50,500 bases of DNA, from NCBI GenBank assembly GCA_012798435.1, contig JAAZNF010000014.1, positions 1 to 50,500 of the forward strand. The letters are read 5' to 3'. A program made the translations under genes and the position numbers. The notes beneath the pieces are model-generated. The model searched no databases, was not told where the DNA came from, and saw nothing but the letters and a program-made list of their open reading frames with translations. This DNA comes from Myxococcales bacterium. GTDB taxonomy: Bacteria > Myxococcota > B64-G9. This document shows, piece by piece, positions 15,879 to 24,677 of the stretch (positions are counted from its first letter, which is position 1; each line of letters opens with the position of its first letter).

Positions 15879-16664
15879 ATGACTCGTAACAAACGGTTCG
15901 TTACCTTCCTGGCGCTGATTGCAGGCACCTGGGCCGCCTGTGGCCAGTCGGTCGACCGGGGCACACAGGACGGCGGCGCCACGGTCATGGTCCAGTACGG
16001 GGCGGAATCGAAGTCCATCGCCCTGGCCTCGATTGCACCGATCATCGTAGAGGGCAACACCGGCGTTCAAGTGTCCGCGGTGATCGCCAAGGCCTTCCCC
16101 GCGGCCGTTCTTTCGAGCGTCGGCGCCGACTTCATCGCCCCGGACGGGTTCCGCCCGGCGGCCAAGTCCGGCTGCCGGCCGCTCATCCCCATCCCGGGCG
16201 CCAACCTGGACAAGGGGGTGCTCGATCCGCAGAGCGCCAACCTGTTGTGGGCGCCCTCGCTGGGATACGGCGGTTGCATGGGAGTCAAGGGGGTATCTCA
16301 GATCCTGATGGTGAACCTCGCCGACAGTGGACAGACGCTCCAGGTGCGCCTCGACGCCGCGATGGTCGATGTGGATCTGCGCTTCCAGCAAACCACCGAT
16401 GTGGGCGAAGAGCAACGCATCAACCTGCAGAACCTCGTCAAGTCGTCGGGCATCACCGACACCCCGCAGGACTTCACTTTCGATCTGGAGGCGGCCGACG
16501 GCTCACACCCCAGCGCCGATCATGGCGGTGTTCTGCTCACATGGGAGCAACTCGCCCACGGCACACTCCACCCCCAGACCCGCAACCTCGCCTTCGATGC
16601 CGCCGCGGGGCTCGCGGCTTACTGGAACCTGAGTGAAGCTCGGGCGCTGATTCTCCATCCCTGA
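15879..16664 (+). CDS. lipoprotein of unknown function in the TonB operon
   Basis: 261 residues. A signal with positive N-region (TRNKR) and hydrophobic core ends in TWAAC; C21 is the likely lipidated residue although the -3 position (Trp) is atypical. The mature protein has no family signature that I recognise. Notable segments are SIAPIIVEGNTGVQVSAVI, GCRPLIPIPGANLDKG, WAPSLGYGGCMGVKGV and a C-terminal AAGLAAYWNLSEARALILHP. GGAG about 11 bases before the ATG supports the start. It sits between the exported methylase-like protein and the TonB receptor, so it is probably an envelope partner of that uptake system, for instance a ligand-binding lipoprotein. Confidence 0.8.
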   Translation: MTRNKRFVTFLALIAGTWAACGQSVDRGTQDGGATVMVQYGAESKSIALASIAPIIVEGNTGVQVSAVIAKAFPAAVLSSVGADFIAPDGFRPAAKSGCRPLIPIPGANLDKGVLDPQSANLLWAPSLGYGGCMGVKGVSQILMVNLADSGQTLQVRLDAAMVDVDLRFQQTTDVGEEQRINLQNLVKSSGITDTPQDFTFDLEAADGSHPSADHGGVLLTWEQLAHGTLHPQTRNLAFDAAAGLAAYWNLSEARALILHP

Positions 16665-16690
16665 GTCTTCTTACCGCCGCAACCCTTGGA

Positions 16691-18724
16691 ATGAGTTGCC
16701 ATCGTATTTTCTCTCTCGCCGTTGTCATCCTGGGGGCATTCTTTCCCTGTGCGGTCGCGGCCGGCGAACCCGAGCCGTCGCGTCCAACTGAGGCGCCGAC
16801 GACTGAAGCGGATGAGGTGGAGGTCGAGGAGATCGTCATCACCGGCGCCAGTGAAAATGCGACCGGCCCCAGCGTGACCGTTGTCGCGCGGGAGGAGATC
16901 CTCCGCCTGGGGGCCCGCACCCTGTCGGACGTCCTGGCCGTCCAACCCGCGCTGCAATCCGTCACGGGCGGCCGCGGCGAGCGGACACTCGTGCTGCGCG
17001 GTTCCGACCAGCGCCAGACGCTCCTGCTGGTGGACTCGACGCCGTTTTTCATCCCCTACGACGGCCAGGTGGACCTGAACATGATCCCGGCCGAGATGAT
17101 CGATCACGTCACCGTGGTCAAGGGGGCCGGCTCGGTTCTGTTCGGCCCCACCGGCCTGGGCGGAGCCATCAACGTCGTCACCCGCCGGCCCAGGGCCCGG
17201 CCCTCGCTCCAAGTGACCCTCGAGGCCGACGGGGAAGGGGGAACCGACCTGCGAGGGGCATCCTCGTTTCGCGCCGGCCCGGTCGGGGTCTTGCTCGGCG
17301 CCGCCTGGCTCCGCAGCCCAGGGTTTCGGCTGTCCTCGTCGTTCTCGCCGACGTTCATGGAGGACGGGGGACTGCGTAGCAACAGCGATCGAGAGCAGGC
17401 CAGCGCCTTTGCCAACCTGCGCCTGAGCCTCTCTCCGGATCAGCATTTCTGCCTGGGCGGGTTTTTCCTGTCCGCCGAGAAGGGCGTCCCGCCATCCACG
17501 CTCAGCTCCCAGGCTCGCTTCTGGAGGTTCACGGAGTGGCGCGCGGGCGGTGTCAGCGCCGGATACGATGCGCGCTTCGACTTCGGCCTCAAGACCGACC
17601 TCGTCTTCTTCGCCCGCTGGTTCGACAACCTCATCGACTCCTACGACGACGATCGTTATCAGACCCAGGAGAATCCCTCCCGCGCGTTCCATTCCTGGTA
17701 CCACGATCGGATGTTCGGGGGCCGGCTGCGGGCCCGGTACCGAATCCAGAGCGCTCCCTGGGGAGAAACCGTGCTGCGGCTGTGGAGCGGCGCGCAACTC
17801 GACTCGCACTTCGAGGATTGGGCCTCGGGCCATTTCCTAGACATCCGCCGGGGGTTGCTCACGGTCTCTCCGGAGGCCGAAACCTTTCTTGGCAGAAGTG
17901 TCACCCTCACCGTCTCGGTGCAGGCGGAGCTCGAGCTTCCGGGCAACATGCCCCAGGAGAAGAACGGCACGACGTTCGAGGCCAACCCGTTGTTCTCGCT
18001 CGGCTACGAGCCTCGGCCGGGGCTTTCGCTTCTCGCTACCGTGGCACGGCGGAGCCGGTTTCCCACCTTGAAGGAACGCTTCTCCTCATCCCTGGGCATG
18101 ACCCAACCCAACCCCGATCTCGGGCCCGAGAACGCTTGGCACTTCGGGTTGGACGCCTCCTGGGAAGCTTCCCGCCACCTGCAAATCCAGGCCGCCGTGT
18201 ATGACGCCGAGGTGACGGGCCTGATCGGAAGAACCCCGATCGGGAATGGCCTGGAGCAGATGCAGAACCTGGGCCGCTCGCGCCTGCTGGGCGCCGAGAC
18301 GGGCCTGAGCGCCCGGCCCTGGAGGTGGCTGAACGTCTCGGCGGGATACGCTTTTCTTTTCGCCCGGCGCACCGACCTGGATCCACCGGAGAACCGGCTG
18401 GCCGATCGGCCGGAGCACAAATTGACCATCGAGTTCGTCGTCAAGCCGATGCCGCGGCTGGAACTCTCGACGCTCCTCCAACTCGCCGGGCCGATCCCGT
18501 TTCAACACCCCGACACCATGCGCTGGGGAGAGCTCGGCGTCTGTGCGCAGTGGAACGCGCGGATCGCGTACCACCTCGATCGCTGGTCCTCGCTCTGGCT
18601 CCGAGCCAGCAACATCCTCGACGCCAACTACCAGACCAAGTTCGGCTTCCCCGAGCCCGGCCTCCAGGTCTTCCTGGGGGTCACCAGTGGCCTCTCCTGG
18701 GCGCCGCCAGAGGATCGGCGCTGA
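16691..18724 (+). CDS. TonB-dependent receptor of the Fur-box operon
   Basis: 677 residues. Signal peptide (about 1-24), acidic linker, TonB box EEIVITG (46-52), plug domain with VTVVAREEILRLGARTLSDVL, LRGSDQRQTLLLVDSTPFFIPYDGQVDLNMIP and VTVVKGAGSVLFGPTGLGGAINVVTRRP, then a barrel including the family segment RRSRFPTLKERFSSSLG and NPDLGPENAWHFGLDASWE. It begins 26 bases after the lipoprotein stop. The C-terminus is Arg/Asp-rich (PPEDRR) rather than ending in an aromatic residue, unusual for barrel assembly. Expected to import a metal chelate or tetrapyrrole; the ligand is not determinable here. Confidence 0.93.
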   Translation: MSCHRIFSLAVVILGAFFPCAVAAGEPEPSRPTEAPTTEADEVEVEEIVITGASENATGPSVTVVAREEILRLGARTLSDVLAVQPALQSVTGGRGERTLVLRGSDQRQTLLLVDSTPFFIPYDGQVDLNMIPAEMIDHVTVVKGAGSVLFGPTGLGGAINVVTRRPRARPSLQVTLEADGEGGTDLRGASSFRAGPVGVLLGAAWLRSPGFRLSSSFSPTFMEDGGLRSNSDREQASAFANLRLSLSPDQHFCLGGFFLSAEKGVPPSTLSSQARFWRFTEWRAGGVSAGYDARFDFGLKTDLVFFARWFDNLIDSYDDDRYQTQENPSRAFHSWYHDRMFGGRLRARYRIQSAPWGETVLRLWSGAQLDSHFEDWASGHFLDIRRGLLTVSPEAETFLGRSVTLTVSVQAELELPGNMPQEKNGTTFEANPLFSLGYEPRPGLSLLATVARRSRFPTLKERFSSSLGMTQPNPDLGPENAWHFGLDASWEASRHLQIQAAVYDAEVTGLIGRTPIGNGLEQMQNLGRSRLLGAETGLSARPWRWLNVSAGYAFLFARRTDLDPPENRLADRPEHKLTIEFVVKPMPRLELSTLLQLAGPIPFQHPDTMRWGELGVCAQWNARIAYHLDRWSSLWLRASNILDANYQTKFGFPEPGLQVFLGVTSGLSWAPPEDRR

Positions 18725-18782
18725 GCGGATTGCCGCCCCGGCCGAAAGCCGCTACATTCCCGAAGAGCCACGGGAGGGCCAC

Positions 18783-21200
18783 ATGCGGATCTGGGCCTGG
18801 TGGTGCGTCGTCGGATCGGCGAGCGTTCTCTTCGCCTGCGCGGAGAGTTCGGACAGGCGACCGCTGCCCGGCGGATACTCCGTGCGGGTCGAGGAGCGGC
18901 CGGTGCACCTGGCCTTCTTCCGCCCCGATGGCTCCCTCATCGTCGAGAGCGCCGCGAGCGGCCCGGCGCCATACTCCGCGCGCGCGGCCTTTGCCTCCTA
19001 CGAGATGAGCTTCGGCGCCTTCCGCATCCGGGAGACGGACGCCGGGCCCTGGCAGTGGGCCGATCGCCTCGCCATCCGAAAAACGGACGCCGGCGCCATC
19101 GAGTTCGATCTTCTCGACGGGAGCGGCGGGCTTCTCGCGCGCGGGCGGATCGAGAGCGACACTCCCGGCGAGATCGCCCTGGTGTTCGAGGCTCAGGACC
19201 CCGCGCACAACCGCGCCACCTTCTCTTGGGTCGCCGCGCCCGGCGAGCACTTCCTGGGGTTCGGAGGGCAGAGCTTCGACGTGGATCACCGCGGCCAGCG
19301 CATCCCTTTGTGGGTCGAGGAGGACGGGATCGGCAAACGGGCCGACGACGAGTACGACGACACCTGGTTCGTCACCGGCCGGCGCCACAGCACCCACACC
19401 CCGATGCCGCTGTATCTCTCGAGCCGCGGCTACGCGCTGCTGCTCGACACCCTGCAGCGCTCGATCTTCGAGGTGGCCGCGGCCGACCCTGATGCGGTGC
19501 GCATCGAGGCCTGGGAGGGGACGCTGCGGCTGCGGATCTTCGATGGCCCAGAACCGGCGCGAGCCGTCGAGCGGCTCACCGACCATCTGGGGCGGCCCCG
19601 GCTGCCGCCGGCCTTCGCCTTCGCGCCCTGGCTGGACGCCATGTTCGGCTCACAGAACGTGCGACGCATCGCGCACAAGCTCCGCGAGCATGACATCCCG
19701 TGCGCGGCGATCTGGACCGAGGACTGGCGCGGCGGGACGCGCTCCGGCGACAACTACACGCTCGACGAGGACTGGGAGATCGACCGCGCCCTGTACCCGG
19801 ACTTCGAGGCGCTGGCCGCCGAGCTGCACGGCCTGGGCTTCGCCTTCCTCACCTACCACAACACCTTCCTGGACTCGGAGACCGACACCTACCGCCAGGC
19901 GCTGGCGGCAGACGCGCCCATCCGAAACTCCGCCGGCCAGCCCTACCTCTTCACCTCGGCCAAGTTCACGCCCACCTCGATGGTGGACCTCACCCGGTCG
20001 GCGGCCTGGCTGTGGACGAAGGACAAGTACCGCGAGGGCCTCGCCGCCGGTGCGGACGGCTGGATGGCGGACTTCGCCGAGTGGCTGCCCGTCGACGCCG
20101 CGCTGGCCTCGGGCGAGGACCCGGCGGCGGCGCACAACCGCTACCCGGTGGACTTCCAGCGGCTCAACCGCGAGGTGCTGGACGAGGCCGGGGACGGGGT
20201 GGAGCGGCTGTTCTTCGTGCGCTCGGCCTACCTCGGCTCGCAGCCGCTGGTCTCGGTGGTGTGGGCGGGAGACCAGCTCACCGACTGGAGCGCCGGTGAT
20301 GGCCTGCCCTCGGTGATCCCCATGGGCATCGGCCTGGGCATCGCCGGCTTTCCCTACTTCGGCCACGACATCGGGGGCTACACCGGCTCGATCGCCCCAC
20401 CCACCACCCGCGAGCTGTGGTTCCGCTGGGTGGAGCTGGGCGCCTTCTCGCCGGTCATGCGCACCCACCACGGGCGGGCGGCGTTCGCCAACTGGAACTG
20501 GGAGAGCGACGATGCCTCCACTGAGCATTTTCGCCGCTATGCCATCCTGCACGCGCGGCTCTTCCCCTACCTCTACGCCATGGCCCGAGAGGCCTCCGAG
20601 CGTGGGCTCCCCATGCTGCGGCCGCTGGCCCTGGCCTACCCTGTTCTCGAGCCGGGCTGGACGGCCACCGACCAGTTCATGCTGGGCGACCGCTTGATCG
20701 TGGCGCCGGTGGTGGAACCCGGCGCAACTCGGCGAGCGGTCGCGCTCCCCGCCGGGACGTTCTATCCGCTCCTCGCAGGAGAGGCCATCACGCTGCCAGA
20801 GGCAGGCGCCGTCGAGCTGGCGGCGCCGCTCGAGGAGATCCCGGTGCTGATCCCCGCGGGGACGCTGCTGCCGCTGCTCCCCGAGGGCGTGGACACCTTC
20901 GTCCCGGCGGCGACCGGCTCGGGGATCGTCACGCTCGACGATGTCGGCGAAGATCGCGAGGTCTGGCTGTGGCCGGGAGGCCGCAGCGAGCTTCGCGAGG
21001 TATCGGGCCTCGCCTACTCCTGGGCCGCGGAGGCGCTCGCCGGACACGTCGCCGCCGCCACCTGGAACGGCGCTCCCGTCAACGTCGTGGATGGTGCGGT
21101 CGAGCTCACCGGACCCGGGACGCTCGATGTCGCGGGCCGGGCCACGCTCACGCTCTCCGGCGGCTCGGCGGGCCGAAAAACTCGGGTGGTGTTTCGTTGA
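18783..21200 (+). CDS. GH31-family glycoside hydrolase, lipoprotein
   Basis: 805 residues. Lipobox VLFAC with C19, so surface- or periplasm-anchored. The catalytic region resembles the YihQ branch of GH31: nucleophile D430 in GWMADFAEW and acid/base D497 in WAGDQLTDW, with the later FPYFGHDIGGY and RLFPYLYAM conserved. An N-terminal beta-sandwich (about 140-260) and C-terminal beta domains complete the usual layout. The segment IWTEDWRGGTR differs from what I recall of the sulfoquinovose-binding site, so no substrate is assigned beyond an alpha-linked exo-glycosidase activity. GGAGG lies 5 bases before the ATG at 18783. It starts 58 bases after the TonB receptor and could be in that operon. 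Confidence 0.88.
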   Translation: MRIWAWWCVVGSASVLFACAESSDRRPLPGGYSVRVEERPVHLAFFRPDGSLIVESAASGPAPYSARAAFASYEMSFGAFRIRETDAGPWQWADRLAIRKTDAGAIEFDLLDGSGGLLARGRIESDTPGEIALVFEAQDPAHNRATFSWVAAPGEHFLGFGGQSFDVDHRGQRIPLWVEEDGIGKRADDEYDDTWFVTGRRHSTHTPMPLYLSSRGYALLLDTLQRSIFEVAAADPDAVRIEAWEGTLRLRIFDGPEPARAVERLTDHLGRPRLPPAFAFAPWLDAMFGSQNVRRIAHKLREHDIPCAAIWTEDWRGGTRSGDNYTLDEDWEIDRALYPDFEALAAELHGLGFAFLTYHNTFLDSETDTYRQALAADAPIRNSAGQPYLFTSAKFTPTSMVDLTRSAAWLWTKDKYREGLAAGADGWMADFAEWLPVDAALASGEDPAAAHNRYPVDFQRLNREVLDEAGDGVERLFFVRSAYLGSQPLVSVVWAGDQLTDWSAGDGLPSVIPMGIGLGIAGFPYFGHDIGGYTGSIAPPTTRELWFRWVELGAFSPVMRTHHGRAAFANWNWESDDASTEHFRRYAILHARLFPYLYAMAREASERGLPMLRPLALAYPVLEPGWTATDQFMLGDRLIVAPVVEPGATRRAVALPAGTFYPLLAGEAITLPEAGAVELAAPLEEIPVLIPAGTLLPLLPEGVDTFVPAATGSGIVTLDDVGEDREVWLWPGGRSELREVSGLAYSWAAEALAGHVAAATWNGAPVNVVDGAVELTGPGTLDVAGRATLTLSGGSAGRKTRVVFR

Positions 21201-21221
21201 ACATCGCCGTGCCGCCAGGCA

Positions 21222-21250
21222 TTGCCTTGCTGGAACCACCCATCTAGAAT
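21222..21250 (+). promoter_or_regulatory. promoter of the Cys-rich lipoprotein gene
   Basis: TTGCCT (21222-21227), 17-base spacer, TAGAAT (21245-21250), followed by AGGAGGAAAG before the ATG at 21284. Confidence 0.6.
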
Positions 21251-21283
21251 CGGGACAATAGTTCGCTCACAGGAGGAAAGACA

Positions 21284-22555
21284 ATGCGGTATCTTCGCCT
21301 CGGACCGGTCGTTCTGGCCTCACTCGTAGCCATCAGCGCTTGCGACGGGGGAGGCGCCAGCGGCCCCATTCCGCTTCAGAATTCCTGCAGCGAGTACCAG
21401 AAGGCCATCTGTGATCTCCTGGAGCGCTGCGAACTCTCCATCATGTTCGAGATGGAGAACCACGCACGCTGCCAGGACGCGCTGGGGATGTGCGATGAAG
21501 GGTTCCAGCGCATGGTGGACTCGGTCAACGCCGGGCGTATCCGCTACGACGGCACCCAGGCGCGCACCTGCCTCGACCAGATCAAGGCGCTCTCCTGTCT
21601 CGACATCTCTGAAGTGTTCGACAATGAACTCGAGGCGTGCCAGAGCGTGTTCACCGGCCTGGTCACGGCCGACGCGGACTGCTACTTCAGCGACGAGTGC
21701 GCCGCGGGCCTGTACTGTGACGAGTCCACGTCCCAATGTCCGGGCAAGTGTCGCGCCTACGCCGGCTCGGGCGCTTCCTGCGTGGACAGCGAGTGCGACC
21801 CCGCGCAGGCCGAGTGCAACGGCAGCGTTTGCGTGCCCCTGGCCGGCCCCGGGCAACCCTGCGACAACGTGAGCTGCGCCGAGGGCCTGAACTGCGACTC
21901 GTCCACCAGCCCGGCCCGGTGCGTGGCTCCCGGAGAAGAAGGTAGCGCTTGCGCCTCGGAGGACCAATGCCGCAATGGCCTGCGGTGCATCAATCAGAAG
22001 TGCGCCGGGCCGGCGAGCGCCAAAGAGACCTGTGTGATCGAGGAGTTTGGCGAGTTCTTCCTGGCCTGCGAGACCGGTCTGTACTGCGACGCGGACATCG
22101 TCCACCAGCAGGATCAGGGCGCGTGCCAACCCAAGAAGGGCCAGGGCGAGCCGTGTGTCCTGTTCTACGAGTGCCAGCCCGAGTTCCTGTGCATCGGCAC
22201 CACAGTCCAGACCGGCCAGGTCACGCCGGGCCGCTGCCAGCCTCCGGTGACCGAGGGCGGGAGCTGCTACGGCCTGCTCGGCGAGGGCCGCATCCCCGAG
22301 TGCCGCTACGACCTGTGGTGCAACCCGCAGACGGGCAAGTGCGAGGCCCTGCCCGGCGAGGGTGGCACCTGCACTGAGGACAAGCAGCCCGACTGCAAGA
22401 ACGCCGACCTGTACTGCGACATCTCTGGCGGCAGCCATCAGGGGGTGTGCCGCGCCAAGAAGGCCGAGGGCCAGCCGTGCCAGGATTGGGAGGAGTGCCA
22501 GAGCGACCGCTGCGTCAACGACACCTGCGCGCCGAGGTTCTCCTGCGCACCGTAG
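21284..22555 (+). CDS. Cys-rich lipoprotein, Dickkopf-like repeats
   Basis: 423 residues. Lipobox AISAC with C20. Residues about 35-125 are a helical domain with paired cysteines. From about 130 the protein is a series of repeats of about 35-50 residues with the pattern G-x-x-C-x(3-5)-E/Q-C-x-x-G-L-x-C (DECAAGLYCD, NVSCAEGLNCD, DQCRNGLRCI, CQPEFLCI, CRYDLWCNPQTGKC, CKNADLYCD), like Dickkopf-type Cys-rich repeats seen in many myxobacterial lipoproteins. Almost all cysteines are paired within a repeat, so it is probably disulfide-stabilised on the cell surface. No catalytic motif. Strong Shine-Dalgarno (AGGAGG) and its own promoter. Confidence 0.88.
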   Translation: MRYLRLGPVVLASLVAISACDGGGASGPIPLQNSCSEYQKAICDLLERCELSIMFEMENHARCQDALGMCDEGFQRMVDSVNAGRIRYDGTQARTCLDQIKALSCLDISEVFDNELEACQSVFTGLVTADADCYFSDECAAGLYCDESTSQCPGKCRAYAGSGASCVDSECDPAQAECNGSVCVPLAGPGQPCDNVSCAEGLNCDSSTSPARCVAPGEEGSACASEDQCRNGLRCINQKCAGPASAKETCVIEEFGEFFLACETGLYCDADIVHQQDQGACQPKKGQGEPCVLFYECQPEFLCIGTTVQTGQVTPGRCQPPVTEGGSCYGLLGEGRIPECRYDLWCNPQTGKCEALPGEGGTCTEDKQPDCKNADLYCDISGGSHQGVCRAKKAEGQPCQDWEECQSDRCVNDTCAPRFSCAP

Positions 22556-22605
22556 CCGCCACCTCGATCCGCGCGCCCCACACATGAAGTCGGCGCGCCG
22601 CAGCT

Positions 22606-24324
22606 TCACCTTGGCGACTCGGCCCGCGCCGCCTGGGCCAGCACGGCCCGGTAGCGCTCACGCCAGACCGCCTCCAGGGGGCTCTCGCCGAAGCGGCACA
22701 GTGCGGGCTTCCGGCGGCAGTACTCGCCGTCCGTGAGCCGGTCCAGCACCCAGTGCATGACATCGAAGTGGCGCAGCCAGGGCCGGGGCACGATGCGGCC
22801 CGCGTCCAGCACGAGCAGGAAGGTGAGGTGGTGCCGGTCGGTCGGGCTCGCCCGGGCCAGCTCGTTCTCCTCCAGGTAGCCGAGCCGCCGGTAGTCGGCC
22901 TCGCCTTCCGGCAGCGGTGGCAGGTGGTCGCCGACCACCACGACCAGCGCCGTGGGATCGACCTCGACGAGCTTTTTCAGGTACTCGTAAAGCGCCTGGG
23001 TGCGGTAGCGCATCTGGGTGGCGATACGCTGCACCTCCTCGAACGGCGGCTCGATCTGGACCGACTCCGGAAAGCGGCGCGTGTCGATGTGAAAGGGCCA
23101 GTGCCCGTACAGCGTCAGCACGTAGTTGAAGAAGGGCTTCCCCTCGCTGAGCTGCCGCCGCACCGTCTCCAAGTTCTGGGCGTAGAGGTCGGCGTCGAAC
23201 AAGTTGACGTCATCCGCGTCGAGCCGGATGAAGGGCGCCCCCGGAGCGGCGAAGGGCTCGCCGAAGATGCGCCGCTCGAAACCCAGGCCCGGATAGGCCA
23301 GGCGCGAGTTGGCGTACACCGGTCCCCCAGGGAAGGTGAGCACCGTCTGGTACCCCGCCCGACGCAGCAGGTTGGGCAAGCACGGGGCCGGCGCGCCGCC
23401 GAAGGCCAGGAACTCGATGCCGTAGAGCCGCAGCGATGGCACTCCGCACAGAAGCTCGAACTCGGCCCGGGCGGTCTCGCCTCCAAAGCACGGCGAGCGG
23501 GACAACCCGGCCTGGTCGCGGACCCAGGCGTCGAACTCCGGGTCGAGCGGCGACCGATCGAAGCGCGCCTTCGAAAGCTCACGCACGTCCAAGAAGCTCT
23601 CCAGGACGATGAGATGCACGTTGCGCGGCCGCACGCCGGCGAGCAGCCCGTCATCGATCCGCATGCCGGTCTCTTCCAGCGTTGGCGCCTGGTCCAGCTC
23701 CTCGAGGAAGGCGAGCCGCCGCGCATCGCGCATGAAGACGGTATACAACCGCCCCCAGTGCTCCGCGGTGAGCCGGTCCGACCACTCCTCGTCGGGGGTC
23801 AGCGCGTTCATGGTCTCGTAGCTCACTCCGGGAAAGCCGAAGATCAGCGCAAGCCAGCCGGAAAGCAGCAGCGGCGCCGGCAGGGAGCGCCAGGAAAGCG
23901 CGCGGCCCTTCCAGTCGACACACAGCAGCCACAGCGCGGGCGGCAGCGCAAGCGCGAGGTAGGCCAGGCCGAGGAGCAGCGGCGAGAGGCTTCGGAAGAG
24001 ATCCGGCAGCACCGCGAAGTCGAAGAAGCACAGCACCGTCCCCAGCAACCCCAGCGCGATGTCGTGCACCAGGTACATCCACAAGAGCGGGAGCGCAGCC
24101 GCCGGCCCGCGCAGGGCGTTTTTTCTGAGCGGGGCCTGTAGCGCGGCGTAGAGCAGTAAAAGCAGCGGAAGCTCGGTGATGATCTGGGTCCACTCGAAGG
24201 CGAGGGAGACGGCGCTGGCCAAGATCACGTAGGCGAACCAGACCAGGACGAAGATCCCGTAGCGCAGCAACACGCTGCGCCATCGCATGTCCTGCCACAA
24301 CCGTGCCGTCCAGGCCCAGCGCAC
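22606..24324 (-). CDS. MdoB/LtaS-like phosphoglycerol transferase
   Basis: 572 residues from a GTG at 24324. GGAGGA lies 6 bases upstream of this GTG; ATG codons at 24345 and 24288 are alternatives with poorer sites. Five hydrophobic helices (about 12-190) precede an extracytoplasmic sulfatase-fold domain: VHLIVLESF, then CFGGETARAEFELLCG (the GxTxxAEFExLxG signature of the lipoteichoic acid synthase/MdoB group), YGHWPFHI and VVVVGDHLPPLP, which supply metal ligands. Such enzymes move phosphoglycerol from phosphatidylglycerol to an acceptor glycan or lipid outside the inner membrane. It is convergent with the Cys-rich lipoprotein gene. Confidence 0.88.
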   Translation of the reverse strand: MRWAWTARLWQDMRWRSVLLRYGIFVLVWFAYVILASAVSLAFEWTQIITELPLLLLLYAALQAPLRKNALRGPAAALPLLWMYLVHDIALGLLGTVLCFFDFAVLPDLFRSLSPLLLGLAYLALALPPALWLLCVDWKGRALSWRSLPAPLLLSGWLALIFGFPGVSYETMNALTPDEEWSDRLTAEHWGRLYTVFMRDARRLAFLEELDQAPTLEETGMRIDDGLLAGVRPRNVHLIVLESFLDVRELSKARFDRSPLDPEFDAWVRDQAGLSRSPCFGGETARAEFELLCGVPSLRLYGIEFLAFGGAPAPCLPNLLRRAGYQTVLTFPGGPVYANSRLAYPGLGFERRIFGEPFAAPGAPFIRLDADDVNLFDADLYAQNLETVRRQLSEGKPFFNYVLTLYGHWPFHIDTRRFPESVQIEPPFEEVQRIATQMRYRTQALYEYLKKLVEVDPTALVVVVGDHLPPLPEGEADYRRLGYLEENELARASPTDRHHLTFLLVLDAGRIVPRPWLRHFDVMHWVLDRLTDGEYCRRKPALCRFGESPLEAVWRERYRAVLAQAARAESPR

Positions 24325-24397
24325 GCCTCGTCCTCCACGGCACATTGTCGCCGGACGGCCTTCGCGTGGCAAACTTGAAGAGGGTTCGCCGCCGGCA

Positions 24398-24428
24398 GCC
24401 GCGCCTCCGGCCACCCGTCCGCGGCGCG
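24398..24428 (+). repeat. 31-bp dispersed repeat, copy 1
   Basis: Starts GCCGCGCCTCCGG, ends GCGGCGCG. It differs from copies 3 and 4 at three central positions. The ends (CGCGCC and GGCGCG) can pair as a hairpin. Confidence 0.7.
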
Positions 24429-24585
24429 AAAGGTGTGCATTTTCGCCGCAAAAAGTCATCCAGGAGCGGCCTGTTTACGCCGACCACCCCCGGCGCTGCT
24501 CGGGAGGACCCTGCGCGGCGGCGGGGGGCCCCCGGTCGGCTACGCGGCCGCCACTACACATCCAGGGCGGCGACATCGATGAGCC

Positions 24586-24616
24586 GCCGCGCCTCCGGCC
24601 GCCCGTCCGCGGCGCG
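24586..24616 (+). repeat. 31-bp dispersed repeat, copy 2
   Basis: Same ends as copy 1, with CCGCCCGTCC in the centre. 157 bases separate it from copy 1, same orientation. Confidence 0.7.
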
Positions 24617-24677
24617 CCAGACGATGCTCTCGCAGGACGACCTGGATCGCGGCCGCGGGCCGTGCTATGAACGCGCC

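Larger units (their letters stand above)
24325..24677. other. divergent intergenic region with two repeat copies
   Basis: 353 bases between the MdoB-like and MarC genes. It holds two copies of the 31-bp repeat and very GC-rich sequence between them (24500-24555). No gene, and no promoter that I would defend. Confidence 0.5.

Noticed and set aside
18783-21200. Naming the GH31 protein a sulfoquinovosidase
   Set aside because: Active-site Asp residues fit the YihQ branch, but the substrate-binding segment does not match the sulfonate-binding residues as I remember them.
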